Both the position numbers and the translations under genes were made by a program. This document shows, piece by piece, positions 46,756 through 57,507 of a stretch of 64,000 nt of DNA. The stretch's first letter is position 1. Each line of letters opens with the position of its first letter. Under the pieces are notes generated by a model. The model did no database searches. It was given only the letters and a program-made list of their open reading frames with translations, and was not told the origin of the DNA. The stretch is from Alphaproteobacteria bacterium (lineage in GTDB: Bacteria > Pseudomonadota > Alphaproteobacteria > TMED109). The DNA is taken from the NCBI GenBank assembly GCA_022825705.1, contig JAJDWH010000035.1, forward strand, positions 1 to 64,000, written 5' to 3'.

Positions 46756-47985
46756 TCAGCGATCGGGAGCGAGCGGCACGTCGATCGAGCCGTCGAGATG
46801 CCGGACGGGGCCGTCCGCGGCCGGCATGAGGTCCCAGTCGAAGATCTCGTTCGGGATCCAGAGCGTCGCGCACGCGTTCGGAATGTCGACCACCCCGGAG
46901 ATATGCCCCTGGACGGGCGCCGTCCCGAGAATCGCGTAGGCCTGCGCCCCCGAGTACCCGAACTTCTTGAGGTATTCGATCGCGTTCAGGCACGCCTGGC
47001 GGTACGCGACATGCACGTCGAGGTAGTGCTGCTTGCCGTGCTCGTCGACCGAGATCCCTTCGAAGATCAGGTAGTCGTCGTAGGCGGGCGTGATAGGCGA
47101 CGGCCGGAACACCGGGTTGCGGATGCCGTACTTCGCGACGCCGTCCCTGATCAGCCCGACCTTGAGATGCAGCCAGCCGGCCATCTCGATCGCGCCGCAG
47201 AAGGTGATTTCGCCGTCGCCCTGGCTGAAGTGGAGATCACCTGCGGAAAGGCCAGCTCCGTCCACGTAGACGGGAAAGTAAACCTTCGACCCCCGCGAGA
47301 GGTCCTTGATGTCGCAGTTGCCGCCGTGCTCGCGCGGCGGCACGGTGCGGGCCGCTTCGGCCGCGGCCGCGGTGCCGGCATCGCCGGTCAGCCTGCCCAT
47401 GTGCGCCGCCTGCGCCGTCGGCAACGCGGCGAGCGGGGGGACGCGCTGCGGGTTCGTCTCGAACAGCGCCTTCTCGCGGGCATTCCAGGTCTCGAGCATC
47501 GCGCGGTCCGGCAGGCACCCGATGAGGCCGGGATGGATCAGCCCCGCGTAGCGCACGCCGGGGACGTGGCGCGAGGTCGTGAACATGCCGTGGAAATCCC
47601 AGATGGACTTCTGCGCCTCGGGGAAGTAGTCGGTGAGGAAGCCGCCGCCGTTCTGCCGCGAGAAGAAGCCGTTGAAGCCCCAGAGGCTGTCGTTCTTCGC
47701 CCCGATATCGAGGAGGTCCACGACCAGCAGGTCGCCCGGCTGGGCGCCGCGCACGCCGATCGGTCCGGACAGGTAGTGCACCTGCTCCAGTTCCACGTCG
47801 CGGACGTCGGCGGCATCGTCGTCGTTCGCAATCTGGCCGCCGGTCCAGTCGTACGTCTCGATCCTGAACTCGTCGCCCGGATCGACCCAGACGGCGATGG
47901 GAATGTCGGGATGCCAGCGGTTGTGGACGTTCTCGTTCGTGGCGGGACTGTCGTCCAGGTTTACCGGTATCAGCGTGTCGGCCAT
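46756..47985 (-). CDS. fmdA: Formamidase (acetamidase/formamidase family)
   Basis: This 409-aa enzyme hydrolyses formamide to formate and ammonia in the cytoplasm. It begins MADTLIPVNLDDSPATNENV and shows the family blocks VHNRWHPDIP, GVRYAGLIHPGLIGCLPD, HGGNCDIKDLSRGSKVYFPVYVDGAGLSAGDLHFSQGDGE and QAYAILGTAPVQGHISG. Length matches Methylophilus FmdA. It stands 34 bases after urtE. The link of amide hydrolysis with a urea/amide importer implies use of formamide or related amides as nitrogen source. Confidence 0.94.
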   Translation of the reverse strand: MADTLIPVNLDDSPATNENVHNRWHPDIPIAVWVDPGDEFRIETYDWTGGQIANDDDAADVRDVELEQVHYLSGPIGVRGAQPGDLLVVDLLDIGAKNDSLWGFNGFFSRQNGGGFLTDYFPEAQKSIWDFHGMFTTSRHVPGVRYAGLIHPGLIGCLPDRAMLETWNAREKALFETNPQRVPPLAALPTAQAAHMGRLTGDAGTAAAAEAARTVPPREHGGNCDIKDLSRGSKVYFPVYVDGAGLSAGDLHFSQGDGEITFCGAIEMAGWLHLKVGLIRDGVAKYGIRNPVFRPSPITPAYDDYLIFEGISVDEHGKQHYLDVHVAYRQACLNAIEYLKKFGYSGAQAYAILGTAPVQGHISGVVDIPNACATLWIPNEIFDWDLMPAADGPVRHLDGSIDVPLAPDR

Positions 47986-48019
47986 GGTCGTACCTTTCGG
48001 CTGGCTGTCAGGGAGCGGG

Positions 48020-48709
48020 TTAGACGGAGAGGAACTGCGCGACCCGGTCGGCGTCGACGTCCCCGCGCCGCCGGTCGAGCACGAACGCGCCGTTCTCGAT
48101 GACGATCACGCGGTCGGCCACGTCCAGGGCGAAGTTCAGGACCTGCTCGGACACCACGATCGTGAGTGCGCGGTCGTCGCGGATGCGGCGGAGCGTGCGC
48201 GCCAGGTCGCGGATGATCGATGGCTGGATGCCTTCCGTGGGCTCGTCCAGCAGGAGCACCTTGGGGTTCGAGGCGAGGGCCCTGGCGATGGCGAGCTGCT
48301 GCTGCTGGCCGCCGGACAGGTTGCCCCCCCGGCGGCGCCGCATCTCGAGCAGCACGGGAAACAGCGCGTAGATGTCTTTGGGGACGGCGCGGGCGCCGGT
48401 GACGATGAGGCCGGCCTCAATGTTCTCCTGCACCGTCATGGCGCCGAAGATCATGCGCCCCTGGGGCACGTAGCCGAGCCCCCCCGCCACCCGCCGGTGC
48501 GTCTTCTGCCCGGTGATCGGCGCCCCGGCAAGCACGATCTCGCCGGCGGTCTCGGGGACGATCCCCATGAGCGTCTTCATGAGGGTCGTCTTGCCCATCC
48601 CGTTGCGACCCAGGACCGCCACGATGTCGCCCGCATCGACGTTGAGATCGAGCCCGCGCAGGATTTCGCTTTCGCCGTAGGCGGAGCGGAGGTTCCGGAC
48701 CTGCAGCAT
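48020..48709 (-). CDS. urtE: Urea/amide ABC transporter ATPase UrtE
   Basis: From ATG 48709 (MLQVRNLRSAYGESEILRGL) the protein is 229 aa. Walker A GRNGMGKTT, signature LSGGQQQQLAIARAL, Walker B VLLLDEPTEGIQPS and a switch region with VSEQVLNFA (Gln in place of His, as in LivF/UrtE). It is one of two ATPases energising the UrtBC permease. The open frame runs further upstream but that part is antisense to nothing and lacks homology in this frame; urtD lies there in another frame, ending 11 bases before urtE. Confidence 0.94.
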   Translation of the reverse strand: MLQVRNLRSAYGESEILRGLDLNVDAGDIVAVLGRNGMGKTTLMKTLMGIVPETAGEIVLAGAPITGQKTHRRVAGGLGYVPQGRMIFGAMTVQENIEAGLIVTGARAVPKDIYALFPVLLEMRRRRGGNLSGGQQQQLAIARALASNPKVLLLDEPTEGIQPSIIRDLARTLRRIRDDRALTIVVSEQVLNFALDVADRVIVIENGAFVLDRRRGDVDADRVAQFLSV

Positions 48710-48720
48710 CGCCCCCACCG

Positions 48721-49466
<746 letters not shown>

Positions 49467-49470
<4 letters not shown>

Positions 49471-50702
49471 GGTCCCGGCTCCGGCGAAGCGCCGCCGCGG
49501 GCCTGGAGCGATCTGCCGGACTGCCGGCCGCCGGCGACGGACCGGGCCGGCGCCATCTCCCGGGCCGCGCCGCCCGCGACCGGCGCCGGCATGGCGCCGC
49601 GCACCCCGAGCCAGGCCAGGAGCGCCCTGATCCGGGGCTCCACGTGGTCGGCGTAGAGCCCGGCGAGCCCGTTCGGGAACGCCATCACGACGCCGATGAA
49701 GAGGGCGCCGAGGCCGAGCAGCCAGAGCTCGGGAAAGCTCTCGGAGAACGTGGTCTTGGCCCAGTTCACGAGCAGGGTCCCGTAGACCGCTCCCAGGATG
49801 GAGAGCCGCCCGCCCACGGCACAGAAGATCACCATCTCGATCGACGGCACGATCCCGACCAGCGTCGGCGACATGAACCCGACCTGAAGCGTGAACATCG
49901 CCCCGCCCACCCCGGCGAACGCGGCGCCGGCGCAGAAGATGAACATCTTGAACTGCGCGACGTCGTAGCCCGAGAACCGGACCCGGTCCTCCTGGTCGCG
50001 CATCGCGACCAGGACGCGCCCCAGCTTGGACTTCAGGATGAACCGTGCCAGCAGCAGGCACGCGAACAGGAGGGCGCCGTTGACGAAGTACAGGATCTCC
50101 TTGGCGGCGTCGGTGCGGATGTCCCAGCCCAGCAGGGTGCGGAGGTCGGTGATGCCGTTCACGCCGCCGGTGAAGCCCTGCTGCCCGATGACCAGGATAG
50201 TGAGGATGGCCGCCAGGGACTGGGTGATGATCGCGAAGTACACGCCGCCCACACGGCGGCGGAACATCGCGAGCCCGATGATCCAGGCGAGCGCGACCGG
50301 CACCGCGACCACGGCCACGAGGCTGAACGCCAGGCTGTGGAAGGGCTCCCACCACCACGGCAGGGCGGTCAGCTGGTTCCAGTCCATGAAGTCCGGGATG
50401 CCCGGCGTCGACTGGATCCGGGTGGCCGCCGGGGTCGACGCCTCCAGCTTCAGGAACATCGCCATGCAGTAGCCGCCGAGGCCGAAGAACACGCCCTGTC
50501 CCAGGCTGAGGATCCCGCCCGCGCCCCAGCACAGGACGAGGCCGACCGCGACGAACGCGTAGGTCAGGTACTTGCCCGCGAGGTTGAGGCGGAAGGTGTC
50601 GAGCGCCAGCGGCAGCACCAGGAAGACGACGGCCGCGAGGATCGCGAAGCCGGCGATCTCCGCGGGGGAGAAGCGGAGCGCCCCGGTCATGCGTGCCAGC
50701 AT
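49467..50702 (-). CDS. urtC: Urea/amide ABC transporter permease UrtC
   Basis: This 411-aa inner-membrane permease has about nine hydrophobic segments and the UrtC/LivM-type blocks LTYAFVAVGLVLCWGAGGILSLGQGVFFGLGGYCMAMFLKLE and TLVGIVPSIEMVIFCAVGGR. The last 45 residues are a soluble Ala/Gly/Arg tail. The start may be M1 (50702) or M5. It begins 13 bases after urtB and overlaps urtD by four. Confidence 0.93.
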
Positions 50703-50715
50703 CCTCCGCGCCCGC

Positions 50716-51639
50716 CTATTTGCGGAGCCGCACGGCGAAGAGGCCCTGCGGGCGCAGCATGAGAATGGTCACCACGAGCAGCAGTGTGAGCACTTTGGCC
50801 ATGGAGCCGGACAGGAAGAACTCCATGATCGACTGGGCCTGGCTGATCGAGAGCGCGCTTGCGACCGTGCCGAGCAGGCTGGCCGCGCCGCCGAAGACGA
50901 CCACGAGGAAGGTGTCGACGATGTAGAGCTGCCCGGCGGTCGGGCCGGTGGAGCCGATCATCGTGAAGGCGGAGCCGGCCATCCCCGCGACCCCGCACCC
51001 GATGCCGAACGTCAGCCGGTCGGTCCACTCGGTGTTGATGCCCACGGCGGCGGCCATGACCCGGTTCTGCTTGATGGCCCGCACCTGCCTGCCCCAGGTG
51101 GAGCGGAACAGCAGGAGCCACACGCCGAGCGACACCGCGAGCGCCAGCGCCATGACGCACAGGCCGTTGATGGGGACCTCGATCAGGTCCGTGACCGGGA
51201 GCGAGCCCATCATCCAGTCGGGGATGGTCACGCCGACCTCGCGCGCACCGAAGACCGAGCGGTAGACCTGCTGGAGGATCAGGCTCACGGCCCAGGTCGC
51301 GAGCAGCGTGTCGAGGGGGCGCCGGTAGAGGTGCCGGATCAGCGCCCATTCCACGAAGATGCCGAGCGCGCCCGAGGCAAAGAACGCGAAGACCGTCGAG
51401 ATGAAGAAGTATGCGCCGAACAGCGCCGGCAGAAAGCCGCCGAACAGGTTCGACATCAGGTAGGTGACGTACGCACCGAGAATCATGAACTCGCCGTGGG
51501 CCATGTTGATGACTCCCATCTGCCCGAAGATGATCGCCAGTCCCAGCGCCATCAGCACGAAAACCGAAAACAGGATCAGCCCGGCAAATCCCTGCATGGC
51601 CAGGATGGCGCCAAGCTCGCTCAGCGAATACGCAAACAC
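50716..51639 (-). CDS. urtB: Urea/amide ABC transporter permease UrtB
   Basis: A GTG start at 51639 gives 307 aa (FAYSLSELGAILAMQGFAGL). Eight or so membrane helices and the LivH/UrtB motifs GLAIIFGQMGVINMAHGEFMILGAY and VDTFLVVVFGGAASLLGT are present. It forms the channel with UrtC. No cleaved domain precedes it, unlike the longer UrtB of many species (about 500 aa), so the N-terminal periplasmic extension is missing or never present here. Confidence 0.93.
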   Translation of the reverse strand: MFAYSLSELGAILAMQGFAGLILFSVFVLMALGLAIIFGQMGVINMAHGEFMILGAYVTYLMSNLFGGFLPALFGAYFFISTVFAFFASGALGIFVEWALIRHLYRRPLDTLLATWAVSLILQQVYRSVFGAREVGVTIPDWMMGSLPVTDLIEVPINGLCVMALALAVSLGVWLLLFRSTWGRQVRAIKQNRVMAAAVGINTEWTDRLTFGIGCGVAGMAGSAFTMIGSTGPTAGQLYIVDTFLVVVFGGAASLLGTVASALSISQAQSIMEFFLSGSMAKVLTLLLVVTILMLRPQGLFAVRLRK

Positions 51640-51722
51640 GATGGGGATCCTTCAGGCGGGGAGGCAGGCGGTGCGGCGCCGCGCCGCGCGGTTCGTCCTC
51701 CGGTTCCGGAACGCGGGGCCCC

Positions 51723-51790
51723 GGAACGTGTCCGCCGGCCGGGCGTGGGTGGAGGAGGGAGGGTGAGTCCCGTCCGGCCGGCGGTGTTCC
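51723..51790 (-). promoter_or_regulatory. Large stem-loop between urtA and urtB
   Basis: Perfect 11-bp arms CCGCCGGCCGG (51732-51742) and CCGGCCGGCGG (51774-51784), extended by GGAAC (51723-51727) and GTTCC (51786-51790), enclose a 31-base loop. It sits in the 242-base gap after urtA. Such structures commonly protect the upstream binding-protein mRNA or attenuate the downstream genes. Confidence 0.65.
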
Positions 51791-51881
51791 GGCGGAGGAG
51801 GGCCGGAATGCGGTGTGACGCGGGGCCTTGCACGCTGGCGGTGCCGCGGCCGGCGCGTCGGGGAATCACGCCCTGCCGGCC

Positions 51882-53150
51882 CTACTGGTAGCCGGCGGGG
51901 AAGGGGTCGGGCTCGACGAGATCGGCCGTCTCGAACACCACGTCGTACTGTCCGTCGGTCCGGGCGCGGCCGACGCGGGTCTTGGACCAGAGGTGGTGGT
52001 TCTCGTGCACCCTGACGTAGCCCTCGGGCGCGGTCGTCAGCTCGATGCCGGGGCTCGCGGCCCGCACCTTGTCGACGTCGAACGAGCCCGCCTTCTCGAC
52101 CGCGGCCTTCCACAGCCAGGGACCGAGGTAGGCGGCTTGGGTGACGTCGCCGATCACCATGTCGTCGCCCCACATGGCCTTGAAGGCGTCAACGAAGGCC
52201 AGGTTGTTCTCGTTCTCGAGCGACTGGAAGTACTTCATGCACGCATACGCGCCCTCGATGTTCTCGCCGCCGATGCCGCGGATCTCGTCCTCGGTCACCG
52301 AGATCGTCAGGAGGACGGGGTCCTCGCTCGTCATGTCGATGCCGGCCGCCTTGAGCTGCTTGTAGAAGGCCACGTTCGAGCCCCCGACCACGATCGCGTA
52401 GATGACGTCGGGCTTCCGCAGGCGGATCTTGTTGATCACGGAGTTGAACTGGGTGTGGCCGAGCGGGTAGTACTCCTCGCCCACGACCTTCTGGCCGAGG
52501 AAGTTCTCGATGTGCTTGCGGGCGATCTTGTTGGACGTGCGCGGCCAGATGTAGTCCGAGCCCAGCAGGTAGTAGGTCTCGGCGCCCTTGGTGCGGGCCA
52601 CCCAGTCAAGCCCCGCGATGATCTGCTGGGTCGCCTCCTGGCCCATGTAGATCACGTTCGGGCTCTGCTCGAGACCCTCGTAGAACGTGGGGTAGTAGAG
52701 GAACCCGTTGTACTGCTCGAAGACCGGCAGCACCGCCTTGCGGCTCGCCGACGTCCAGCAGCCCATGACCGACGGCACCCGGTCGTTGACGAGCAGCTTC
52801 CTGGCCTTCTCGGCGAACGTGGGCCAGTCGGACGCGCCGTCCTCCTGGATATAGTCGAGCTGCCTTCCCAGGACGCCGCCCAGCGCGTTGATCTGGGCGA
52901 TGGCAAGCTTCTCGGCCTGCACCGACCCGGTCTCCGAGATCGCCATGGTGCCGGTGACCGAGTGCAGGATGCCGACCGTCGCGGTCTCGTCGGTGACGGC
53001 GAGGCCGGTCGTGTTGACCTCGGACGTGGGATAGTCCTGGGCCCGGAGGTACCCGGGGGCGAACAGGGATGATGTCAGCGCCGCGCCACCGGCCAATACG
53101 CTGCGCCGGCTCACGCCGGACGGCCTCCTGAAGTCTTTCCGCTGCGGCAT
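51882..53150 (-). CDS. urtA: Urea/amide ABC transporter substrate-binding protein UrtA
   Basis: From ATG 53150, five bases after GGGAGG, the protein is 422 aa. A twin-arginine signal (SGVSRRSVLAGGAALTSS) indicates Tat export to the periplasm. The mature part shows UrtA blocks: TVGILHSVTGTMAISETGSV, QINALGGVLGRQLDYIQEDGASDWPTFAEKA, VPSVMGCWTSASRKAVLPVFE and GLLYYPTFYEG-like text (FLYYPTFYEGLEQSPNVIY). It delivers substrate to UrtBC. Urea is the usual ligand; with formamidase in the operon, short-chain amides are equally plausible. Confidence 0.94.
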   Translation of the reverse strand: MPQRKDFRRPSGVSRRSVLAGGAALTSSLFAPGYLRAQDYPTSEVNTTGLAVTDETATVGILHSVTGTMAISETGSVQAEKLAIAQINALGGVLGRQLDYIQEDGASDWPTFAEKARKLLVNDRVPSVMGCWTSASRKAVLPVFEQYNGFLYYPTFYEGLEQSPNVIYMGQEATQQIIAGLDWVARTKGAETYYLLGSDYIWPRTSNKIARKHIENFLGQKVVGEEYYPLGHTQFNSVINKIRLRKPDVIYAIVVGGSNVAFYKQLKAAGIDMTSEDPVLLTISVTEDEIRGIGGENIEGAYACMKYFQSLENENNLAFVDAFKAMWGDDMVIGDVTQAAYLGPWLWKAAVEKAGSFDVDKVRAASPGIELTTAPEGYVRVHENHHLWSKTRVGRARTDGQYDVVFETADLVEPDPFPAGYQ

Positions 53151-53497
53151 GTTGCCTCCCCTTGAAATGCAGGGCCTCGTCTGGCGGCCCGCCCTTGCGG
53201 GAAAGGCTCGTGCACCGCGCGCGCCTGCGGAATACGTCGTACGGCCCATGTCGGGGGAGCGTTTGACGGGGTAGGCTGGGAATGCCCAGGCAGCAGGTGG
53301 TCGAGCCGTCCCCGGCGGGAGGGGCAGGGGGGGCCGTGCAGGCGTTCGGCGGCCGGCTGGCCGCCCGGATGGGCGCCGGGAAAAGCGCACCGGTTCCATG
53401 CCTGCGTACAGGACGGCCGGCGCGCAGGCCGGCCCGCGTCCGGGCGGGGCCTGCGGACGCGGGATCGGAGTAGGGGGCGGCGGACAGGAGGACGAGG
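53151..53497. promoter_or_regulatory. Divergent promoter region of urt operon and two-component genes
   Basis: The 347-base region separates the leftward urt-fmd operon from the rightward kinase gene. A TACG-T-CGTA palindrome at 53233-53241 resembles TAC...GTA sites bound by LuxR/NarL-type response regulators and lies 83 bases before urtA. An AGGAGG site at 53486-53491 serves the kinase. No clear -35/-10 or sigma-54 box was recognised. Confidence 0.5.
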
Positions 53498-55255
53498 GTG
53501 CCGGGTTGGCTCATGCCGGCGAAGGCCGGTCGACCACGTATCTGCAGGGCTGTCTCCAGGGCGTGGCGGCGCGCGCGACCGAGCCGGCGGGGGCTCGGCT
53601 GGGCCTCGGCCGTCCTCCTTGCGGCCGGCCTTGGTGGCGGCCTCCTGATCGTTCGCGCCTACCGGGGGTCGCCGGCGTTCGATCCGGTACTGGCCGGCGT
53701 GTACGCCCTGATGCTGGCCGTCATCGTCCTCGCGGTTTGGTGGTTCGCCGCGACCGTCGAGGCTCAGCGCCGGGCGCTGCAAGCAGCCAGGCGGCGCACG
53801 CAGCGCTTCCTCCGGGAGCGGCGCGCGCTCCGGCTGAGCGGCCGCGAACAGCAGACCGCCAGGGACAAGGCGGAAGCCGCCAACCAGGCCAAGACCCGCT
53901 ACATGACCGGCCTCAGCCACGAGCTCCGGACCCCGCTCAACGCGATCTACGGGTTCGCGCAGATCCTCGAGAAGGCGCCCGACATCCCGGCCGGGCACCG
54001 GAGCGCGATCACCACCATCCGCAGGAGCAGCGAGCATCTCGCGGGACTGATCGAGGGCCTGCTCGACGTCTCCCGCATCGAATCCGGCCGGCTCGAGATC
54101 CAGCGGGACCGGATCGACCTGCGCGCCTTCCTGACGCAGATCGCGTCGATCTTCGAGGCGAGCGCCGGCCACAAGGGCATCGAATTCGCCATGGAGACGC
54201 GCGGCCGGCTGCCGCGGTGGATCGCCGGGGACGAGAAGCGCCTGCGCCAGATCATCATCAACCTCCTGTCCAACGCGATCCGCTACACCGACGCCGGGCG
54301 CGTGGATTTCCTGTTCCACTACCGGAGCGAGGTCGCCGTCATGGAGGTCCGGGATACGGGCATCGGCATCGGGGCCGACGAGATCGACACGATCTGGCTA
54401 CCCTTCCGGCGCGGCCGCGACCGGCGCCAGCCGGGCTCGGGCCTGGGGCTCACGATCACCAAGCTTCTCGTCGAGATCCTCGGCGGCGAAATCCGGCTCG
54501 AGAGCGAGGTGGGCAAGGGCAGCACATTCCGCGTGCGCCTGCTGCTGCCCTCCATGCCGGACCCGGGTCCGGGCGCCCCGCGGCACGACGCGGAGCCGGC
54601 GACGCAGCCGCCGGCGGAGTGCGAGGGGAGGGGGTGCACGATCCTGGTGGTGGACGATGACCGGACCCACCTGGCCATGATCGAGAGCTTCCTCAAGCCG
54701 GCCGGCTTCGCGGTGCGCACGGCCTGGACCGCCGAGCAGGCGCTGGCCGTGCTTCCCCGCTGCCGCCCGGACCTCTTCATCCTCGATATTGACCTGCCCG
54801 ATCTCGATGGCTGGGAACTCGCGCGCCGGGTTCGGGCGGGCGAGCGCGCCACAGCTCCTATCATCATGATCTCGGGCCATGCCGCCGACGGCCTGGCGCC
54901 CGATCCGGAGGACGTGCCGTGCGACGCCTTTTTCGCGAAGCCGTACCGTCTCGACGACCTGCTGGCCCGGATCGCCGGCCTGCTGAACATCCAGCCGCGT
55001 CCCGTGGCGGGGAGTCCGTCCGCGGCGGCACCGGAACCCGCCATTGGCGGCAGTCTGCCGGCGGAGGTCGCCGAGGAACTGGCCGCGCTGGCGTCGATCG
55101 GGCGCGCGCGCCGGTTGGCAACCCGCCTCGACGAGATCGAAGGGGCGCATCCGGACGCGCGGGCTCTCATCGCTAGGCTGCGAAGGCTGCACGCGGCCTT
55201 CGACATGCCCGGCATCGTCCGGTTGTTGGAGAGCGCGCCGCGCCATGGCTCCTGA
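53498..55255 (+). CDS. Hybrid sensor histidine kinase with receiver domain
   Basis: A GTG at 53498 behind AGGAGG gives 585 aa. Two membrane helices (about 35-54 and 64-85) enclose almost no periplasmic loop, so the signal is probably sensed in the membrane or through a partner. HisKA has H141 in TGLSHELRTPLNAIYGF; the ATPase domain shows NLLSNAIRYTD, DTGIGIG and GSGLGLTI. A receiver follows (CTILVVDDDRT, phospho-Asp in LFILDIDLPDLDGWEL, KPYRLDD), then about 90 residues of helical tail. It overlaps the response regulator by 11 bases. Placement suggests control of the urt-fmd operon. Confidence 0.9.
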   Translation: MPGWLMPAKAGRPRICRAVSRAWRRARPSRRGLGWASAVLLAAGLGGGLLIVRAYRGSPAFDPVLAGVYALMLAVIVLAVWWFAATVEAQRRALQAARRRTQRFLRERRALRLSGREQQTARDKAEAANQAKTRYMTGLSHELRTPLNAIYGFAQILEKAPDIPAGHRSAITTIRRSSEHLAGLIEGLLDVSRIESGRLEIQRDRIDLRAFLTQIASIFEASAGHKGIEFAMETRGRLPRWIAGDEKRLRQIIINLLSNAIRYTDAGRVDFLFHYRSEVAVMEVRDTGIGIGADEIDTIWLPFRRGRDRRQPGSGLGLTITKLLVEILGGEIRLESEVGKGSTFRVRLLLPSMPDPGPGAPRHDAEPATQPPAECEGRGCTILVVDDDRTHLAMIESFLKPAGFAVRTAWTAEQALAVLPRCRPDLFILDIDLPDLDGWELARRVRAGERATAPIIMISGHAADGLAPDPEDVPCDAFFAKPYRLDDLLARIAGLLNIQPRPVAGSPSAAAPEPAIGGSLPAEVAEELAALASIGRARRLATRLDEIEGAHPDARALIARLRRLHAAFDMPGIVRLLESAPRHGS

Positions 55256-56153
55256 CGCGCGTCCGAGCCACATCGCGCTGGTCGTGGACGACGACCCCGA
55301 TGCCCTCCGGATTGTCGTCACGGCACTGGAGAACAGCGGGATCACGGCGCTGGTGGCTCGCGACGGGGCGACCGCCCGGGGCATCGCCGGCCGGCTCCGG
55401 CCGGATGTCGTCCTGCTCGACGTGACGATGCCGGGCCCGGACGGGTTCGAGACGTGCCAGCAGCTCAAGGCCATGCCTGGCCTCGCGGCGACGCCCATCA
55501 TCTTCGTGACCGGGCTGAGCGAGCCGGAGCATATCGTCCGGGGCCTGAAGTGCGGTGCGGTCGACTACCTGACGAAGCCGCTGGACCTCGAGGAGCTGGT
55601 CGCCCGGCTGACGATCCACATCATGAACTCGAAACTGATCCGGGGAGCACTTGACGCTATCGACCTCTCGGGGCCGGCGCTTCTCGCGTTCGACGAGACG
55701 GGCCACTTCGCCTGGGGGTCGCCCGGCGCAGTCGACATGCTCCCGGACGCGGCCGAAGCAGCGGCTCCGGGGCGCGACACCGGCAGCGAGCTGGTCAGTT
55801 GGGCCAGGCAGGCGTTCAGCAATCCGCTGTCCGAGGTGCAGCCGTTCGGCTTCCGGGACCGCGAGCTCTGCGTGGTCGGCGTGAGCGCGTCGAGGGAACT
55901 GCTGGTGAAGGTCGTGTCGCGCCTGGAGTCGGACAACGAAGGCCGCCTGCGCCAGGCGTTCGGCCTGACCCGCCGCGAGGCGGACGTCCTGGTCTGGCTG
56001 ACCCGCGGCAAGACGAACCGCGACATCGCGCTGATCCTGAACCGTAGCCCGCGCACGATCAACAAGCACCTCGACCAGATCTACCAGAAGATGGGCGTGG
56101 AGAACCGGACGTCGGCGGCGGTCGCCGCCGACCGTCTGCTGCAGGCCGGATGA
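55245..56153 (+). CDS. LuxR/FixJ-type response regulator
   Basis: ATG 55245 overlaps the kinase gene end and gives 302 aa. The receiver has DDDPDA, phospho-Asp D59 (VVLLDVTMPGPDGFE) and Lys in YLTKPLD. A middle segment of about 100 residues (LSGPALLAFDETGHFAWGSPGA) resembles a degenerate PAS-like domain. The C-terminal LuxR helix-turn-helix reads LTRREADVLVWLTRGKTNRDIALILNRSPRTINKHLDQIYQKMGV. It should bind DNA when phosphorylated by the partner kinase, probably in the divergent region. Confidence 0.9.
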   Translation: MAPDARPSHIALVVDDDPDALRIVVTALENSGITALVARDGATARGIAGRLRPDVVLLDVTMPGPDGFETCQQLKAMPGLAATPIIFVTGLSEPEHIVRGLKCGAVDYLTKPLDLEELVARLTIHIMNSKLIRGALDAIDLSGPALLAFDETGHFAWGSPGAVDMLPDAAEAAAPGRDTGSELVSWARQAFSNPLSEVQPFGFRDRELCVVGVSASRELLVKVVSRLESDNEGRLRQAFGLTRREADVLVWLTRGKTNRDIALILNRSPRTINKHLDQIYQKMGVENRTSAAVAADRLLQAG

Positions 56154-56266
56154 CCGGGAGTCTGGTCGGCCGGTCAACCGGAACGTGCGCCTCATGTGTA
56201 CGCTGATGCGGTCGGGCGCGTGCGCCGCCTGTATTCGCCCGAGCAGACTCACCCAGGGTTGTCACC

Positions 56267-56827
56267 ATGCCGAAGCCGCCCGAAACCGTGCGCGAGCAGA
56301 TCGTGCGCTGCTACGCGAACCTCGCGCGTGCGCACGCGGCGCTCGGTCGCGGCGATCACGCCTATCGGCGGATTGATCACATGATCCGGGCCAAGCTGGA
56401 ACGCCGGCTGCTCGACGGCACGATGCAGATGCGCTCGCTGTACGACGACGAGCGGATCAAGATGACGGCCGCGCAGGCTTGCTGCTACTGCGGGGACGCC
56501 GACAACCTGTGCGCGGATCACCTGATTCCGAAGATGCGCGGGGGTCCGGACGCGTCGGACAACCTGGTCTGGGCGTGCCGGTCGTGCAACAGTTCGAAGG
56601 GCGCGCGCGACCTGCTCCAATGGATGGCGGCGAAAAGGCAGTTTCCGCCGCTCCTGCTGCTACGGCGCTACGTCAAGATCGTGGCGCGGTACTGCGAGGC
56701 GCACGGGTTGCTTGATCTTCCGCTGGACGGCCTGGACGGCGCACCCCCGATGCCATTCGACGTGCGATGGCTTCCCACGTCGTTTCCGCCGCTGGACCGG
56801 CTGACGTTGTGGGTGCGCCCCAAGTGA
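56267..56827 (+). CDS. HNH endonuclease
   Basis: The 186-aa protein has an HNH/beta-beta-alpha-metal nuclease site: CCYCGD (zinc pair, about 73), CADHLIPKMRGGPDASDNLVWACRSCNSSKG with His, Asn and the second CxxC. Flanking parts are helical (REQIVRCYANLARAHAALGRG). Stand-alone HNH proteins include restriction and repair enzymes; the exact role is unclear. It lies 113 bases after the response regulator and likely has its own promoter. Confidence 0.85.
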   Translation: MPKPPETVREQIVRCYANLARAHAALGRGDHAYRRIDHMIRAKLERRLLDGTMQMRSLYDDERIKMTAAQACCYCGDADNLCADHLIPKMRGGPDASDNLVWACRSCNSSKGARDLLQWMAAKRQFPPLLLLRRYVKIVARYCEAHGLLDLPLDGLDGAPPMPFDVRWLPTSFPPLDRLTLWVRPK

Positions 56828-57507
56828 ACGGGGTGCGAATGTCGACCCTTGTGCCGCCGGACGTTCTGGCCTCGTTCGCGGCCGATATCGGGCCATACCT
56901 GGGGCGTACGCGGACAGCTTGACCGAGCCGTTGCTGCCGTCGGGGCCGTAATTGGTGGGCGTGCGAGTGGGTGCAGTGACCGTGAAGTTCCCCGGCGAGC
57001 GGTTACGATAACGACCGCGTAGACGTCGTGGGTCCTGGCGCATAGCGCAAGTTGGAACCGGCCGGTTCACCGCCGCCGGGCAAACAATGCGCGAACCCGC
57101 CCGCCGACGGGGAAACAAGCCATGCCGCACCCGGTCGTGGCGGTGCGAGCCTTGCGATGGGGAAGTGGCAAGCGTGAGAACCAACTACTTCCCCAGGAAG
57201 TGCGAACGGCCTCGTGCCCCGCGCGCTGCTGACGGGTTGTTGGCCGCTCACGCGGAGAATTGGAGTCGTTGCGGCGATTGATCGGAACAGTCCGGGTTTA
57301 ATCGCTGTCCGTCCGGCACCGCCGCAGACGGTATGAATACCGTCTGCTCATGCAAGCTACGCTTTGAGCGCCTCCACATCCCGTCGCATCGCACGGCGGC
57401 CAGTACCCGTTGCGACGGAACTGGCCAGTATCCGATGTCTCTGAAGAGAGTACTGCCGGTTGCAGTGGGCTCTTAATCTAGAAAAGCGTCACACCCGACG
57501 CAGGCGG
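56828..57507. other. No gene seen
   Basis: Only GC-driven frames. A leftward frame with RNRSPGNFTVTAPTRTPTNY near 56950-57000 looks protein-like but has no start or family. No strong hairpin noticed. Confidence 0.4.
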
